Source: Anagrus nilaparvatae (lineage: Eukaryota > Arthropoda > Insecta > Hymenoptera > Mymaridae). Taken from it: DNA of 64,000 nt. Location: positions 186,001 to 250,000 of the forward strand of contig JAKSXM010000070.1 in NCBI GenBank assembly GCA_022575985.1. The letters run 5' to 3'. The notes beneath the pieces were generated by a model, which was not told the DNA's origin, searched no databases, and saw only the letters and a list, made by a program, of their open reading frames with translations. Shown piece after piece: positions 13,252-26,000 of the stretch; the stretch's first letter is position 1; each line of letters starts with the position of its first letter. The position numbers and the translations under genes are program-made.

Positions 13252-13366
13252 AACAGTCTCAAAGCTACAGCGCCTCAATGTATGGCGGAAATTTTTCAAT
13301 ATTTTCAGGAAAATTATAATTTAGGAAAACCAGGACGAGGAAGAAGGCGACTTTTTCCACCACGGT
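13252..13366 (+). pseudogene. MULE-type transposase relic, 5' piece
   Basis: The frame gives AEIFQYFQENYNLGKPG followed by RGRRRLFPPR. This resembles the stretch just upstream of the RTNN...EGW motif in MULE transposases, where a basic GRRRRPLFP-type run is typical. It is cut off by the hAT insertion that begins at 13367, and the matching 3' piece resumes at 14423. Only a fragment remains, so it is non-functional. The family call rests on the two pieces together. Confidence 0.5.
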
Positions 13367-13591
13367 TAAAGGTGGATGATACGAGACAATTCCGAGATTT
13401 TAGGCTTGTCTCGTCTCGGTATCGGAAATTTCAAAATTTAGCGGTATCGTCTCAATCTTGTCTCGTTTTTTAAAGTTTTTCTTCAGGAAAATTATATTCA
13501 AGGTATCACGGTTTATAATGTATCATCAAATAAAACGTTTATTGCTTATTTATGTCCGCCTTTAAATTCCTAAGGAATTAAATTTAATTTT

Positions 13592-13904
13592 ACAGACAAG
13601 CACTTTCAGTGCATGGCCCATGTAATCAATTTAGGCGTACAAGATGTTTTGAAGTTATTAAAAGTAGTGTGCGATGACAAAGATAACGTCTATGCAAGCT
13701 GGAAGAGAAAAAATTATAAACAATTACAAAAAAACTAACTGGGTTTACTGTGTAGCCTTAATTTTAGATCCTAGACATAAAATAGAAGCTTTTGATACGA
13801 AGGAATGGAGTAAGAAGCTAAAAGACGAATGTAATAAAAAGTTTAAAGAATTATTAAAAAACGAATATTCTGAGCTAGAGAGTACGATTCCAGAAAATGG
13901 ATAG
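13592..13904 (+). pseudogene. hAT transposase fragment (central/RNase H-like part)
   Basis: Bases 13601-13738 encode FQCMAHVINLGVQDVLKLL, the CxAHxLNLxVQD-type motif typical of hAT transposases. A shift to another frame near 13730 then gives NWVYCVALILDPRHKIEAF, the YxVAxILDPRxK motif that normally lies further downstream. A stop at 13902-13904 ends it in an acidic linker. The N-terminal BED finger and most of the catalytic domain are missing, so this cannot be active. Confidence 0.75.
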
Positions 13905-14033
13905 AATACAGAAATAGACAAAAATGATGATAAAGAAGTAGATGATTTTTCCATATATTTGATACTTTTTATATCAAAACTTTAAAAAATAAAGAAGAAT
14001 CCTGGGAATTTGAAATGAATTGTTTACAGTTAC

Positions 14034-14276
14034 TTGAGTTCCCCAAGACCAGATGCATCAACAGATATTTTATCTTGGTGGAAAAATAATGAAAAACAAT
14101 TTCCACGCATCTCCAAAATGGCGAAAGATATTTTAGCCATTATGGCTAATTCTGTACCAGTGGAAAGAATGATTTCTGAAGCTGGACTTATATTTACCAA
14201 AAAAAGATCAAGTTTAGGGGATGACTCAGCAAGAGCTCTTTTATGTACAAATATGTGGATAAAATCATCATTGTAA
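14034..14276 (+). pseudogene. hAT transposase C-terminal dimerisation domain fragment
   Basis: The frame encodes PRPDASTDILSWWKNNEKQF, then FPRISKMAKDILAI, then SVPVERMISEAG and FTKKRSSL. This is the hAT-family dimerisation domain (Pfam Dimer_Tnp_hAT) with its DxLxWW and SxxxER(x)FS-like motifs. The start of the domain is frameshifted: the preceding bases read best in another frame. It lies in the same frame as the piece ending at 13904, with stops between. The stop codon is at 14274-14276. It belongs to the hAT element at 13367-14414. Confidence 0.85.
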
Positions 14277-14422
14277 AAAGAAAAATGCGAAGTAAATATA
14301 TAACTTTATCTGTAAATTGTATTTATTAATTTAGTGTATTTAAATTAAGAAAATTTATTCGAAATTTAATTTAAAATGAAGACAATACTGGTCTCGCAGT
14401 CTCATCCACCTCTAACCAGGGT

Positions 14423-14632
14423 ATACGATGTAATTATTTAGAACCAAATAACGCCACATTGCGAGAAACCAGGACGAACAACGTTAGTGAAGGGTGGCTC
14501 AATAGATTTCACCTTATAGAAGGAAAGCATCATCCTGATTTATATAGATTTATAAAGACCCAAACATCCAACTTAAAAAGGGAACTAAAATTTTCATTCA
14601 AAGATTTTGGTTTAGCAAAAATACTCGAGTAA
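14423..14632 (+). pseudogene. MULE-type transposase relic, 3' piece
   Basis: From 14444 the frame reads PNNATLRETRTNNVSEGWLN, then NRFHLIEGKHHPDLYRFIKT, and ends at a stop at 14630-14632. The RTNN(x)xEGW(x)NRF...GxHHPxLxxFI signature is characteristic of the region after the catalytic core in MULE transposases (often paired with FLYWCH fingers). It continues the fragment at 13252-13366, interrupted by the hAT element. Upstream of 14444 the frame is broken by a stop (TAG near 14439). Confidence 0.6.
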
Positions 14633-15569
14633 CCCTTATATATAACATCCTTGATTATATTTAAAGAATCACTCGCTATAGCTCCTTTTTTTTAGTTTAA
14701 CGATCATGTAATAAAAAAACAGTAACAGTAGTACCAGTGTAATAAAAAAAAGACATAGTGGTTTATATTGTTGATATATAACTAGGTTGAAAAAAAAACT
14801 AACTCAAGTATTATATATTTTTTTTACTACTCAATATAAACAGGAATATTATTGCAGTTTTGGTAACATTCTGCTCTATCATCTTATTCAGAATGAAAAT
14901 ATTATAACCCTTTTTTCCTAATTTTCTAGTAATGTAATATACTTTTTTGCCTTTTATTATTATTATGTACTTAAATTTTTAATAATATACTTTTTTATGA
15001 TTTCTCGTTTTTCTTTATGCAGTATATCTGTACTTTTAATCAAAAAAAGTTATTACTATGATTTTTTATTTTTAAAACTGTATTGAAGAAATCAGCAAGT
15101 CAATCAATTTTTTTGAAATAATTTATTTTTCTTGTATATTCGCGTAGTTCTATGGAGTATATTCAGACATTTATACTTTACACACACACACACATAGTAG
15201 TATAAAAATATAAATATAATATCAAATGCTGAATTGGCATTTTTTTTAAATATTACATCTTTGAAAATTCGTTTCTCGTTTTTTTTATCATATACATGAC
15301 GTATACGCTGATGATGGGCATTTCAATTTTATATATACTTTTTTTCTCTCTTGAATGGTGCCAACTAGTTGATTGGCACATCTACATGATTTTTTTTTTT
15401 AAGAATTGATGAAATATATGAAGAAGAAATAATATGAGATAAATAGAAAAAATTAAAATATTTAATTTTGTTAAGATTCTTTCTGAGGCAAAAGAGCCAT
15501 GGTAGGTAGGTCGAGTCACCGGATTTTCCATATTTTTATAACATAGATAGAAAACTCCTGACAAGACCT
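14633..15569. other. AT-rich non-coding stretch
   Basis: No gene is supported. It includes an (AC)7 microsatellite at 15181-15194 and poly-T tracts. Confidence 0.55.
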
Positions 15570-16200
15570 TCCATAAAAACAACTTGAAATTAGTTAGATT
15601 GATCCTTTGTGCTAATAAATATCCAATGGCTTTCATCCAGAAATATATTAATAAAAGAAAAAATCTATTAATAAATTGTAATTTCAACATACAATATATA
15701 CAAAAAGCCAAACTGAATGTCCACAAAAATAAAATCTTCATAAAAGTCCCATATAAATATGGGCTTTACAATAAAATAAAAAAAGTTATGGACAAAAATA
15801 AGTATCAGATAACCCCTAGCATTAATTAGGACCTCAATAAATTTATCAGAAAAGGAAAAACTGATTCCAAACACAAAAAAACTGGAGTTGTTTCTAAATT
15901 AAATGCAAGGATTGCCCACAAACGTATATTGGTGAAACTAAACGTCCTTTACACATGAGAATAAGTGGACATCAAAAGGACAAAACTCCAATTATAGCAC
16001 AACATCAAAATACAGAACATCATAAATTTGATTTTAAAAATGTATACATAGTAGATCAAGAAAGCAAGTGGGTAAAAAGAATAGTATCTGAAAGCATAAA
16101 CATACATTTACATACAACAACAATAGATTTAAAAGAAGATACTAAGAATCTGAATGTGTTATATATATGCACCATCGACACACTCATGCGATGCACATAA
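15570..16200 (+). pseudogene. Penelope-like element relic: RT C-terminus, linker and GIY-YIG endonuclease
   Basis: Two out-of-phase frames carry the order expected of a Penelope-like retroelement. From about 15580 there is KLVRLILCANKYPMAFIQKY (the end of the reverse transcriptase, where YPxxFI is typical). Next come VPYKYGLYNKIKKVMDKNK and KKTGVVSKL (the linker). After a one-base shift near 15904 come CKDCPQTYIGETKRPLHMRI and SGHQKD (the GIY-YIG endonuclease, with the CxxC and YIGET core), ending in ESKWVKRIVSESINIH. A stop lies at 15827-15829. The main RT palm domain is absent and nothing is intact, so this is a 5'-truncated dead copy. The GIY-YIG endonuclease cuts target DNA during insertion in these elements. 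Confidence 0.75.
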
Positions 16201-19200
16201 TTATTTATTTTTTCTAAATTTATATATATATTTATAATAATAATATTTAATAGTGATTTATAACAAACAATTAGTTAAAATTTAAATATATTTTATAATA
16301 TAGCCAAAAAAAATAATATTTTTATATAATTTATCTTATATTTTTAATGTACAGTTTATGCATAGGCAAAATTTTTAATAAGCTCATTTGAATTAAAATT
16401 ATATTTATATTAATTTCGTAATTATATGTTATAGTCACTGAAAAATCCTATAACATATAGGCGAACCGTCTAATATAATAAAAACATCTATGAAAAAATA
16501 AAAAAAGAACCTTCTAAAGTTTTTTTTTCATATAGCCCAGTTCTGGTCGTTAAAAAATAAATAACAAGATTTTAATTTACTAAAAAATGGGCGATACAGA
16601 ACAGCAATTATTTAAAATCAATGTTTCTAGAAGCCATAAAATCAGCGAAGGGAGAAAAATACTGGTAAATTAATTAGTTTATTACTCTAAACTCTAACTA
16701 AACTTCTAAGAGATCAATCTTGTAATTTAGTGGTTATCTTGATTAAATACGAGTTTCTGATCTATTATAAACATTATGTGGCTTCACTTACTAAACTTTT
16801 AACGCAATTTCTCAAAAGATCAATAGAAATTTTCTTATAAGATTTATGAAATTAGGTTAAAAATAATAATAATAATAAACCTATATTGAATAATTCATGA
16901 GACTGTTAACTATTAAGCATCACGTTACAAATACTTTGACAGTGAGAAACTCAGAAAGTCTAATTTGACAGTTGAAATAGAAGAGACAGTTAAATACATA
17001 TTTTAGTGTACATCTTTCAATCTAAAATTTTCTATTTTAATAAATTATTTCAATTGATTTTTAGTTGTAACTATTTGATATTAAATAACTAAAAAAATTT
17101 TTTAACTTTTTTATTTAACCACATTTTTTTATCCGGATTATAAATATTGAATTTTTTTTAAAAGGAACTTTTTAAATCTTTTATATATATGAAAGGCGAA
17201 TTACGAATTCCCAAAATAAAACTTTCAAGTTCATCCCTCAGAATATATTTAAGTATTAAATAAATTTTGAGTTATACAAAAAGTTTTTCTTCTTCTTAAG
17301 TCTTAAAAAAGTTTCTTTCAAAAAATAAAAAAGCAGATTAAAATTTTTTTTTTTAATCTCTAATTGGTGAAACTTTATTGCATTAGAGAAAAAAATTCAA
17401 TTAAAATATATTAACAGATATAAATTTTTCTTTAAAACCCTTTTAAATAATTCAAAAAGTTTAAAAAAAAAGGCTACTTTAATCCCTAAATATAAAAAAA
17501 AATATAATGTTAGTTTTAATATTAGCAGCTTTTATCTTCCTTAACGTTTTCGAGCTAAAGGCATGAGAGACTAATCAATGATTCAAGTTACCAATTTGTA
17601 CTAAAGCTTTTTCTTATACTTTAATTCCTTTTTAAATATTTAAAACACCCATTTTTTCTAAGTAAAATCTTATTAAAATTTTTATATTTACTATTTTTTT
17701 TAATTGAATTACAGAATAAAAAGCTCTCTTTTACTTCATGACTTAATAATAAAAGAAAAGCTCAAGACAAAAAAAATAGTAAAAAAGAAAAACTTTGGAA
17801 TAAATGGATTAAAAAAGTTTAAAAAAATTTGTCGTTTGTGAAATATAACAAAACTCAGTTGTTACCAATCTTATGTACTCACTTGCAAAAACCACAAGAA
17901 ATAAATAAATCAAGAAAAAGTTTTGCAAAGAAAAGAAGGTAAGTTTAAGCAATTGTTTTGTTATTTACTGTTTGTTTGTTTTGTAAAAAATTGAAAATCG
18001 ATAAATAAAAGACACGTGACATTTGCGATCGGTTTAGCTTTATTAATTATCAACAGGGATAAAACTGTTACACGCAAAAAACAAAAAAAAATACTGGATT
18101 AAGTACAACAAAAAATTGAATTTTATTTTTTTTAAATGCAAAAAAATCTCAATTTAATACTTTCGTATGAATTCTGTGTATAAAAAAATTTACATGTATT
18201 TTCTATACTTATAAAAAACAACGAGTAATGGACCGTAGAGTTTACATCAGTACTCTCAATTACGTCATTGGATATAAAATTATCTACTCTTAAAAAAAAA
18301 GGTTTTGTACATAAGCTTTTCTACACATGCAAACTTGATGTATATTCGCGTGAAAACTGGACGTTCCTCAACAGAATATAGCCTCATACGTACACATAAA
18401 AGAGATTCAGTATAAAAAAATAGAGGATTCAAGTTTCGTTTTATGCTACAGTTACCTCGATTTTTTTTTGTGATAGAAAAAAAAAAAATTTCTGTACTAT
18501 AAAACTGCGGGTTTAACAGAAGATTTAAATTAGTTAATAATGATTTTTTTTGTTGGAAAGAAGGATGGTATAAGCAAAAAATATGAGTAAAAATTTTTTT
18601 TATATTTGTTAGAATGAATAAAAGGGAAATCGTCATAGCGAGTTTTTAGTCAAAACTTTTATAATATATTTTTTGATAAAGATTTTTGTTGACTTTTCTT
18701 TAAAAGTTTGTGTACGAAAAATTTATTACAGAATAGAAAATTTACAGTTCGTTTAATTTTTGTACCCTGTAAATTAGATATTTTAGTGTAAATATTTAAG
18801 ATAACTTAATTATACCTCAGAAAATATTGCTAATTATGATATTATTTAAAAAAATTAAAAAAAATTCTTTTAATAAAAGTTATGAGTAGCATATAATAGC
18901 TTGAAATGTAACATTGAAAAATTATTAAATCAAGTTTTAGATACGGTGGAATTGAAGTTAAATCATTAATTTACTATTTGATTGATTAATAAAGTTGCGA
19001 TAAGATAGCGGTCTCCATAAAGTCCATCAATTTTTATATTCTAGATAGACAGATTAGCGTTTATAGAAAAATGACACCTAAAAGAGATAATTTTTCCAAT
19101 TAAAAAGTGTTTGACTCATTTTTTTCACAAGACATTTAAATTACTAATTTGTAGCTCTGAAAACTCATATGTAATGGTCTAAATCTTGTTGCAGTTCTTA

Positions 19201-21831
19201 ATGTTTGCAAAAATACCCTTAAAAAAGGGTAGTTTTCGCTATTTCAAGGGTGTTAGACAAATTTTACTGACTAAAATAACCTTGAATTAACTTCTCCCAC
19301 CTTAAAATTATTACAATTTGCTATGTATAGCTTTAAAAAATAAAAAATTATCCAGATTGCAAGTAAATTGAAACTTGGAGCATTTTTTTCTAGAGCCAAG
19401 AATTTTTTACAATTTCCTTTGTCTGGGGTAAAAAATATTTCGTCTACGGCCAGAAACCACATATTACCGGGTTTTGAGGGTGTTTCTTCAAGAATATAAA
19501 AAAAAATATGCCAAATCGTAGTTTACTACCCTCGTATTCGCCTGTGTAGGGAATTTAAGTTCAATTTGGTCCATACTTTATTTTTTTTAATGTACTATTT
19601 TTGCCTTAATAGAGGATTAGAATTCGGTTCAGATAAATAATCAGAAATTTTTTCAATTCTACAATCTTAGATATTTTTTTGTAATAAAATTATAATAGCA
19701 AAACCCAATAATCTAATATCTTAACTCAAAATGTTTGACACAATTTTATAATAATATAAAATCAATAAAATGTCATTCATCTTTATAAAAATTAGCCAAT
19801 ATAATTGTCAAATATTCTTGTTTCATTACCCATACCAATAGATTTTATTCTTTCAGCAAATAAAATAAAAAAAAAGGTATCTCTTTTATGTAGATATTTT
19901 CTTTTAAATTGAACTAGAAGAGCGTGAGAAAACTATATTGAAAAGTAAAGAGACGAATAACTCAAAGATACATAATAGTAGAAAATACAAAATTTATATG
20001 TGTTAGAGAAGCTTATAAATGTATAAAAGTACTAATCGTATTCCCCGCACAATTTACATTTAATCAAAGGGAAAAGCCCATTGGCTTGCTATTGAAATCT
20101 CGCATCATCATTCTCCACTTTTCTCTTCTCGCGAGAATCGTGCATAGAATTTATAAAAAAGTCGAAAGGCTAACTATTATTTTCTCTTACTCATTTTAAC
20201 TCTCTAAAAATTTTTTTTTTTTACTTTTTTTATTCAATTCTTTTTTTTTCTCCTTTTTATATCGTAGTGGTCGACCGTCATTGCCAAAGCTTTTAAATTA
20301 ACTAACCTATCAGAAATTTCTTCTTTTTTTCTATATTTTCACCTCAATTTTTATTTATATCGTTGCAATTTCGTGCTCCTCTGACTACTTTTATTTGCAT
20401 TTCTTCTACTTTTTTTTCCAAAAAAACGATCTTCGATTTATACGCTAATTTTCTCTCTTTATATGGAATCCTTTATATATGCAATAAAAAACTTTGATAA
20501 AAAAATAAAATAAAAAAATCTTAAACAAGTAAAATACATTTTGGGAGTAACATAATTTAATGTTATATATAGAGAGAGAGAACGAGTGAGAGTAATATAA
20601 AATGACATTGCAATGTTAAGTATTCTATATAAAGTGGTAAAAGTCAAGAGACGCTTGATTAGAATTGAGCAACATGGAATTCCTCTCAAACCAGTTAATG
20701 GTATCCCACGAGTCATGTTTGTATACTCATTTCTCTATTCCTCTCTTTCTCTATATTTACTTTAACCTTTTATATTTCAAATGTTTTAGTTTAAAGAATC
20801 TATCACTTTTAGATTTTACATCTATTGGATAAAAATTTTTTATCTGAAAAATTTTTTTCAAGTTATAAAATTTTTGTTCTTGTTGTTTCGAAGTTTTTAG
20901 GCACACGCCCTAAAAACTTGGCCTTAATGCAGAAAAACCGTATTCATCTGTTGGTTTTGAAGGATTTTTTCGACATAATTCATAAAAAACTTTTCTATGT
21001 TTAAGTTTGCTGCCTACTTATACAATGCAAACTTTCTAGTTCCTAAAGTACCTTGTAAAATCACATTAGCCTCTATAATTTAATAATTTGGATTTGCGAT
21101 GAGCATGTTATTTTTAGAAAAAGGATTAAAGTGTTTTTATTAATTTTTTTATTAAAGTGTTTTCTAATTATTTGAAAAACGAAATTTTAAAACAATATTT
21201 TTTTTCTTTCATTTAAAATGTAAATCTTTGCAGAAAATTTCTACTTATGAAGTATAAGATAAATTTTTTGTTTTTGTCATAAAAAAGTTTTAATAAACAG
21301 TGAATATGATTTATAACATTTTAAATGATTCAAAAAAAAAAAAATTTTTATTTTATCAACTCATAATAACCCCTAATTAAATTAAAAAAAGAGAGAAAAA
21401 TTTTTTAATTTAGTTAAAACTCGTTAATTAAATGATTAATTCAAAAAAATTACAAGCTAAAAGATAATATTACTATCTTCATTTTTTTTTCTAATTAAAA
21501 TCTTGTAAAATTCATTAGTATTCATAGTGAAAAAAAACGTGTTATAAAAGATCATCTTATGAAAATAAGCATGCTGTGAAACTATTAAAACGTGACAATA
21601 TTCTAACAGTGATTTATTTTATCTTTTTTTGTACTAAATTCAATTAATTATTATTCAAATTTTTATAAATGATTTTGTATTTAGCATGTAATTACGTTTG
21701 ATATTCTATTGTTTAGTTGAAGTGATAAAGGTGACTTTTATTTATTTTTTGTATTTTATTGTACAGACTATTTGGGTGTGATAATTGGAGAGTTTTAGAA
21801 GGTGTCTTGGGCTTTGTAACAAAATTGTTAA
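16201..21831. other. AT-rich non-coding stretch
   Basis: I see no gene. A motif GGGTAGTTTTCGC(T/A)...AAGGGT near 19195-19260 recurs near 26760-26815, so part of it is a dispersed repeat. The rest is A/T runs with only short frames of low complexity. Confidence 0.55.
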
Positions 21832-22070
21832 CCCATTAACCCCTAATCAACCATTCTTGGACAATTAAATATTTCTATTACTTAGACAGTTGAGAATTAA
21901 ATTAACATTAGGGGTTAATACCAAATTTTCTGGGAGTTATTGGCCAAAATTGACTGCAAAAATGAAAAGAATGACCCAAATGACCCATTAAGTTACATTT
22001 TTAGCTAAAAATATTCATTTTCTATATTAAAATTCATCTGACCTTGAATGGTCGATTAGTCGCTAACGGG
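21832..22070. mobile_element. Probable piggyBac-like MITE
   Basis: The left end is TTAA followed by CCCATTAACCCCTAATCAAC and the right end is GTCGATTAGTCGCTAACGGG followed by ATAA. The ends are inverse complements at roughly three bases in four over 33 bp. The CCC start next to TTAA is the piggyBac pattern, although the right TTAA is altered to ATAA. A second internal inverted pair (TTAACCCCTAAT/ATTAGGGGTTAA) lies at 21837-21922. No transposase is present. Confidence 0.45.
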
Positions 22071-22986
22071 ATAAAATATGTAAAAAATCGTATGAAATTA
22101 GATTTAGTAAAAATATATTTTAAAATGATTTTTTATTCTTGTTTTGCAGGTAAAAAAAGAGCCTTTCTAAGAAAATATTTGGAATGACTGTCCACTTTAA
22201 TTTTTGTTAATGTTTTTCAATGAAATCATGAAAACTGCTAATAAAAATTCATTAACAATCACATGTAATATGAAAAACATTTAGTAAGTAGTTCGAGTCA
22301 AAATATGTTCAGACGTAAGCATCATATTAAAAAAATTTATTTTTAAAAATTCTTAAATATATTCGTTTTATTTTTTATTAATTAATTATAATTAATTGGT
22401 AGTAAAATAGTAAAATAAAAAGAAAAAGTAATTTGAAACTTGAAAATAAAATTTAATAAATAAAAAATAATAAATGAAAAATTTTTTGTAATACAAGAAA
22501 TGTAATTTTTCATAAATAATAAAAAATATAGCAACTTTTTTTTTATTTATATCATGTTTCAAATAAAAAAAAAATATATACAAAGATATTAAATTCAATA
22601 GCTTATAAAAAATTGAAATTCAAAGAAAATAAAAATAAATAAAATTTTATATTTATACGATATGGGTTGGTCCAGCTGTAACTGGATTAAATATTTTTTG
22701 TTATTTTTTGTTTCCAGTATTTTTTTGTATTTTTTTAATTTCATTTGAGTATTGATATTATGAAACTCAGTTTTTTATAGAGAAAAAAAATTGATTTTGC
22801 CAGTTTAATTCTGAGAGTTAAAATATATATAAATACGAAATTTCGAATTTCATTTATAATTTTTATTCACGGTCTTTATTTATGTAAACTCTACACACCA
22901 GACTCCTTGAAAGTAGACCCTTAAACCAAAAGGTTCGAATCGGTTTTTTAATTATTCACTTTTTGGTTTATTTTGATAGGTGAAAT
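22071..22986. other. AT-rich non-coding stretch
   Basis: No gene is seen. GGTTCGAATC at about 22932 resembles a tRNA T-loop, but no cloverleaf can be built around it. Confidence 0.5.
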
Positions 22987-23082
22987 TTTTTGGCATATAA
23001 GCACGTTTTTAGTTTTTAGGAAGATAAAAAACTGGTTTTTAAAATAGCATGTGTGTGTGTGTGTGTGAATGTGTGTGTGTGT
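22987..23082 (-). repeat. 3' end of repeat R1 with TG microsatellite
   Basis: Read on the minus strand, the block runs from a CA repeat through AAACCAGTTTTTTATCTTCC into ACGTGCTTATATGCCAAAAA. This is the same order as the R1 3' ends at 58748-58850 and 63773-63860. The (TG)n tract spans about 23049-23082. Confidence 0.6.
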
Positions 23083-23090
23083 GCTTTATA

Positions 23091-26000
23091 AAATAACATT
23101 ACACAAAATAACCAGAAAATCCCATATTACTCCATAAAAAAATTAAAACAAGGTAATTGAATATCATCATGTTTTTCAAAAATCATATTTATTCATATAT
23201 TTTTTATCAAAAAGATTTTTTTTTTAAATAAAATTCTATTTAAATTTTCCTTGAATTTATATACATCAAGTATCCTTAAAAAAAAGTTCTTTTGATATAT
23301 AATTTCAACAATAATAAATACTTTTTATTTTTTTCCAATATAAAGCTTATAAATATCTCTTTTTAAATACACTAAAAAAAAAAAGGATAAATAAACAATA
23401 GTCTGTCTCTTTATAATATATCCACTCTATATTATAAATACTTTCTTTGAAAAAGAAAAACTACTATTTTGCATTCTTGACTTCTTCTTGTAATTAAGCT
23501 TCTTTCTCTTTTAGTTAAAACATGAGCGTTTTAAATGTTGAAAAAGAAAAGTATAAAAAAAAAGGTTGATTTAAAATTCCAAGTACTTTTACGTACAAAA
23601 GAACTAAAAAAAAGCTTCATATAAGAGATCCAAAACGATGAAATGAATAAAAAAGAAAGAAACTTTTATGCTGATCTAAGAAGTAAAACAGAAAAAATTT
23701 TAGAATCGAAAATCCGTGTCATATAAGTTTAATTTTCTATTAAGCCAAAATGTGCAGAACAAATAATTTAGTTAAAAAGGAATTTATTAGCTCTCTTTTT
23801 GTATTAACTCTGGTATAGAAATCTCACTTAATACATAAAATAAACGTGCAATGCATTTAAGCTCTACGTATAGAAGAAAGAGAGAGAAAATTTTGTAGAA
23901 AATGCTTATGTACAAGTCTCGTTTCTCTTAACTTCCTACACGCGCGTATATAATATAATCCTCTTAAGGGGCATGTTGCAACTTCATTAAGCATTCGTCG
24001 CTTAAATCTGGTTTCAATTGCGAATATAAGGGAAGAAGAAAATATATTTAGCTATATATATATATTGTGTGTATCGTTTTAGTCGATTTAGATTGCTATA
24101 GTATTAAATGTGGAACGCAAATTTGTATGGAGTTTTAGAAGAGAGGACTCTAATGTATTATGTAAGGGGGTTTTCGGTATATATAACTTTTGCGTAAGGT
24201 GTATTACTTTATACTATACATTTATTATAATCGATTCGTGTATTATATGGAAATAGATTACACATATACGTACATATACAATAAGAGAGGTTATTACGCT
24301 TGATAGTTTATTGCATTATTATTATTTTAGTGATGGTATATGTTAAGAAATCAATATGAGTGTATGTAAAGAAATTTAAATTTTATGAAAAATTTGCTAT
24401 TTTTTTTTTTCATTTATGTTTTACTTATTCATTTTTTCTTGATATGTATTTTTTCATATATATTTTTTTGAGGTTATGATAAAAATTCAATGATTTGCAA
24501 ATTTACATTAAATATTTACATCTAAAATTGTTTTGAAAATAAAAAATGTTAGTAAATTGGTGGTTTATGAAAATTAGTCAAAAAATATGAATCAAAAATA
24601 TATCAAAATACATACTTTATTTGCTATTTCTGAATTAAACAGGAATAAAATAAAAGTAGTCATTCTAGAGTTTATATAAAACAAAGATAATAGTTTCTGA
24701 ACCGAGGGACTGAATACAGGCTTATGAGCATGTATAAATCATTTTAATTATGAAAGACATATAAATTATTAATTTTATTTTTTACCAATAAAGTTTATTA
24801 AATTTTAACTGATCCATCCATTGCATAAAAATTTATCTGAGGACGTAAAAAACAATTCTTTTTATTTTTAACGTTGGCGCAAAACATCAACAATCTGTTA
24901 TAAATTTTAATAAATAATTAAGAGTTTATAAGTACCCGTCTTACTACTTTTAGAATTGAACCAACCCAATCAAAAATTTGAATAGAATGAAGTATTGAAC
25001 AGCATATAAATATATTAGTAACTGATTTCTTAGGATGTTACACAAAGTTCAATTGCCTGCATAATTATGAAGCAAAAATGTTAACACATGTTATAAAATG
25101 TTCAGAGGTAACGTTTAATGTTATTATATAAGAAATGACTGATTATATAGAAAATATTTAAAAAGAAGTCGAATACTTGAACGTTTATATACAATGTGGA
25201 ATTCATTTCTCTTTCGAGAAAAAATTAAATTTAATAAAATACGATTTAAGTAAAAAATTTTATATTCACAAAACCTTACATGAATTAATAACAAATTCTG
25301 AATTATAAAAGTAATCTAACACGTAAATTAAAAAGAAAATTAATTAATTAATAAATTAAAAACTAAACTATAAAGATAATAAAATGTATAATATTTAATT
25401 TATATTTGAAAGTTTAGTTTTTAGACAATACAATTATATCTTAAACTTAAGTAATAAATTTAAGAAAATTTTCCATCTTACTGAAAACTCAAATAACCTA
25501 CATATTAAATTTAAGTTTTTACTAATTACTATTTTATATTTTAATTAAATGAAATTTTCTTTTCATGTATGAATAGAATAAAATTAAAAAAAATCAATAT
25601 TTTTTTGTGATGATTTACTGTAAGAAAAAAAAAATTTTATTCAATTCAATTGATATAATACAGATGTACGAAATTGTATAATACCATTATATTTACTCTG
25701 ATTCAATAGAAAGTGGTTTATAAAAAGCACTTGTTAATTTATATCTATAGATATACGTGTATATTGGCTCGGTTCTTGTTTACAAAGTTTTGTTTATGGA
25801 AGATCGGTAACTTTATAATAACCATTCTGTAAGTAAATATTTGGACTTCAAAATCTGGAGTTATTGAACTACAAATAAACGAGCCCACTAGTTATGTGGG
25901 TTGATAGGTTATCATAAATTAGCTCCTCGGTACCCACAAATTTTTAAGAATTTACTTTCATGATAAATAAGCATCCAAAATCAAAACAATTACAAAAGTT

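Larger units (their letters stand above)
13367..14414 (+). mobile_element. Decayed hAT transposon with 8-bp target duplication
   Basis: The ends TAAAGGTGGATGATACGAGA and GTCTCGCAGTCTCATCCACC (followed by TCTA) form inverted repeats of hAT type (TA.AGGTGG...). The 8 bases outside are ACCACGGT (13359-13366) and ACCAGGGT (14415-14422), a 7/8 match as expected of an old hAT duplication. Subterminal GTCTCG motifs recur at 13386-13465, as is common for hAT transposase binding. Inside are out-of-frame fragments of a hAT transposase. At 1.05 kb it is much shorter than an autonomous hAT element (usually 2.5-5 kb), so it is internally deleted. It sits inside a MULE transposase relic. Confidence 0.8.

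Noticed and set aside
22928..22940. GGTTCGAATC, a tRNA-like B box
   Set aside because: No A box or cloverleaf can be placed at the proper distance.
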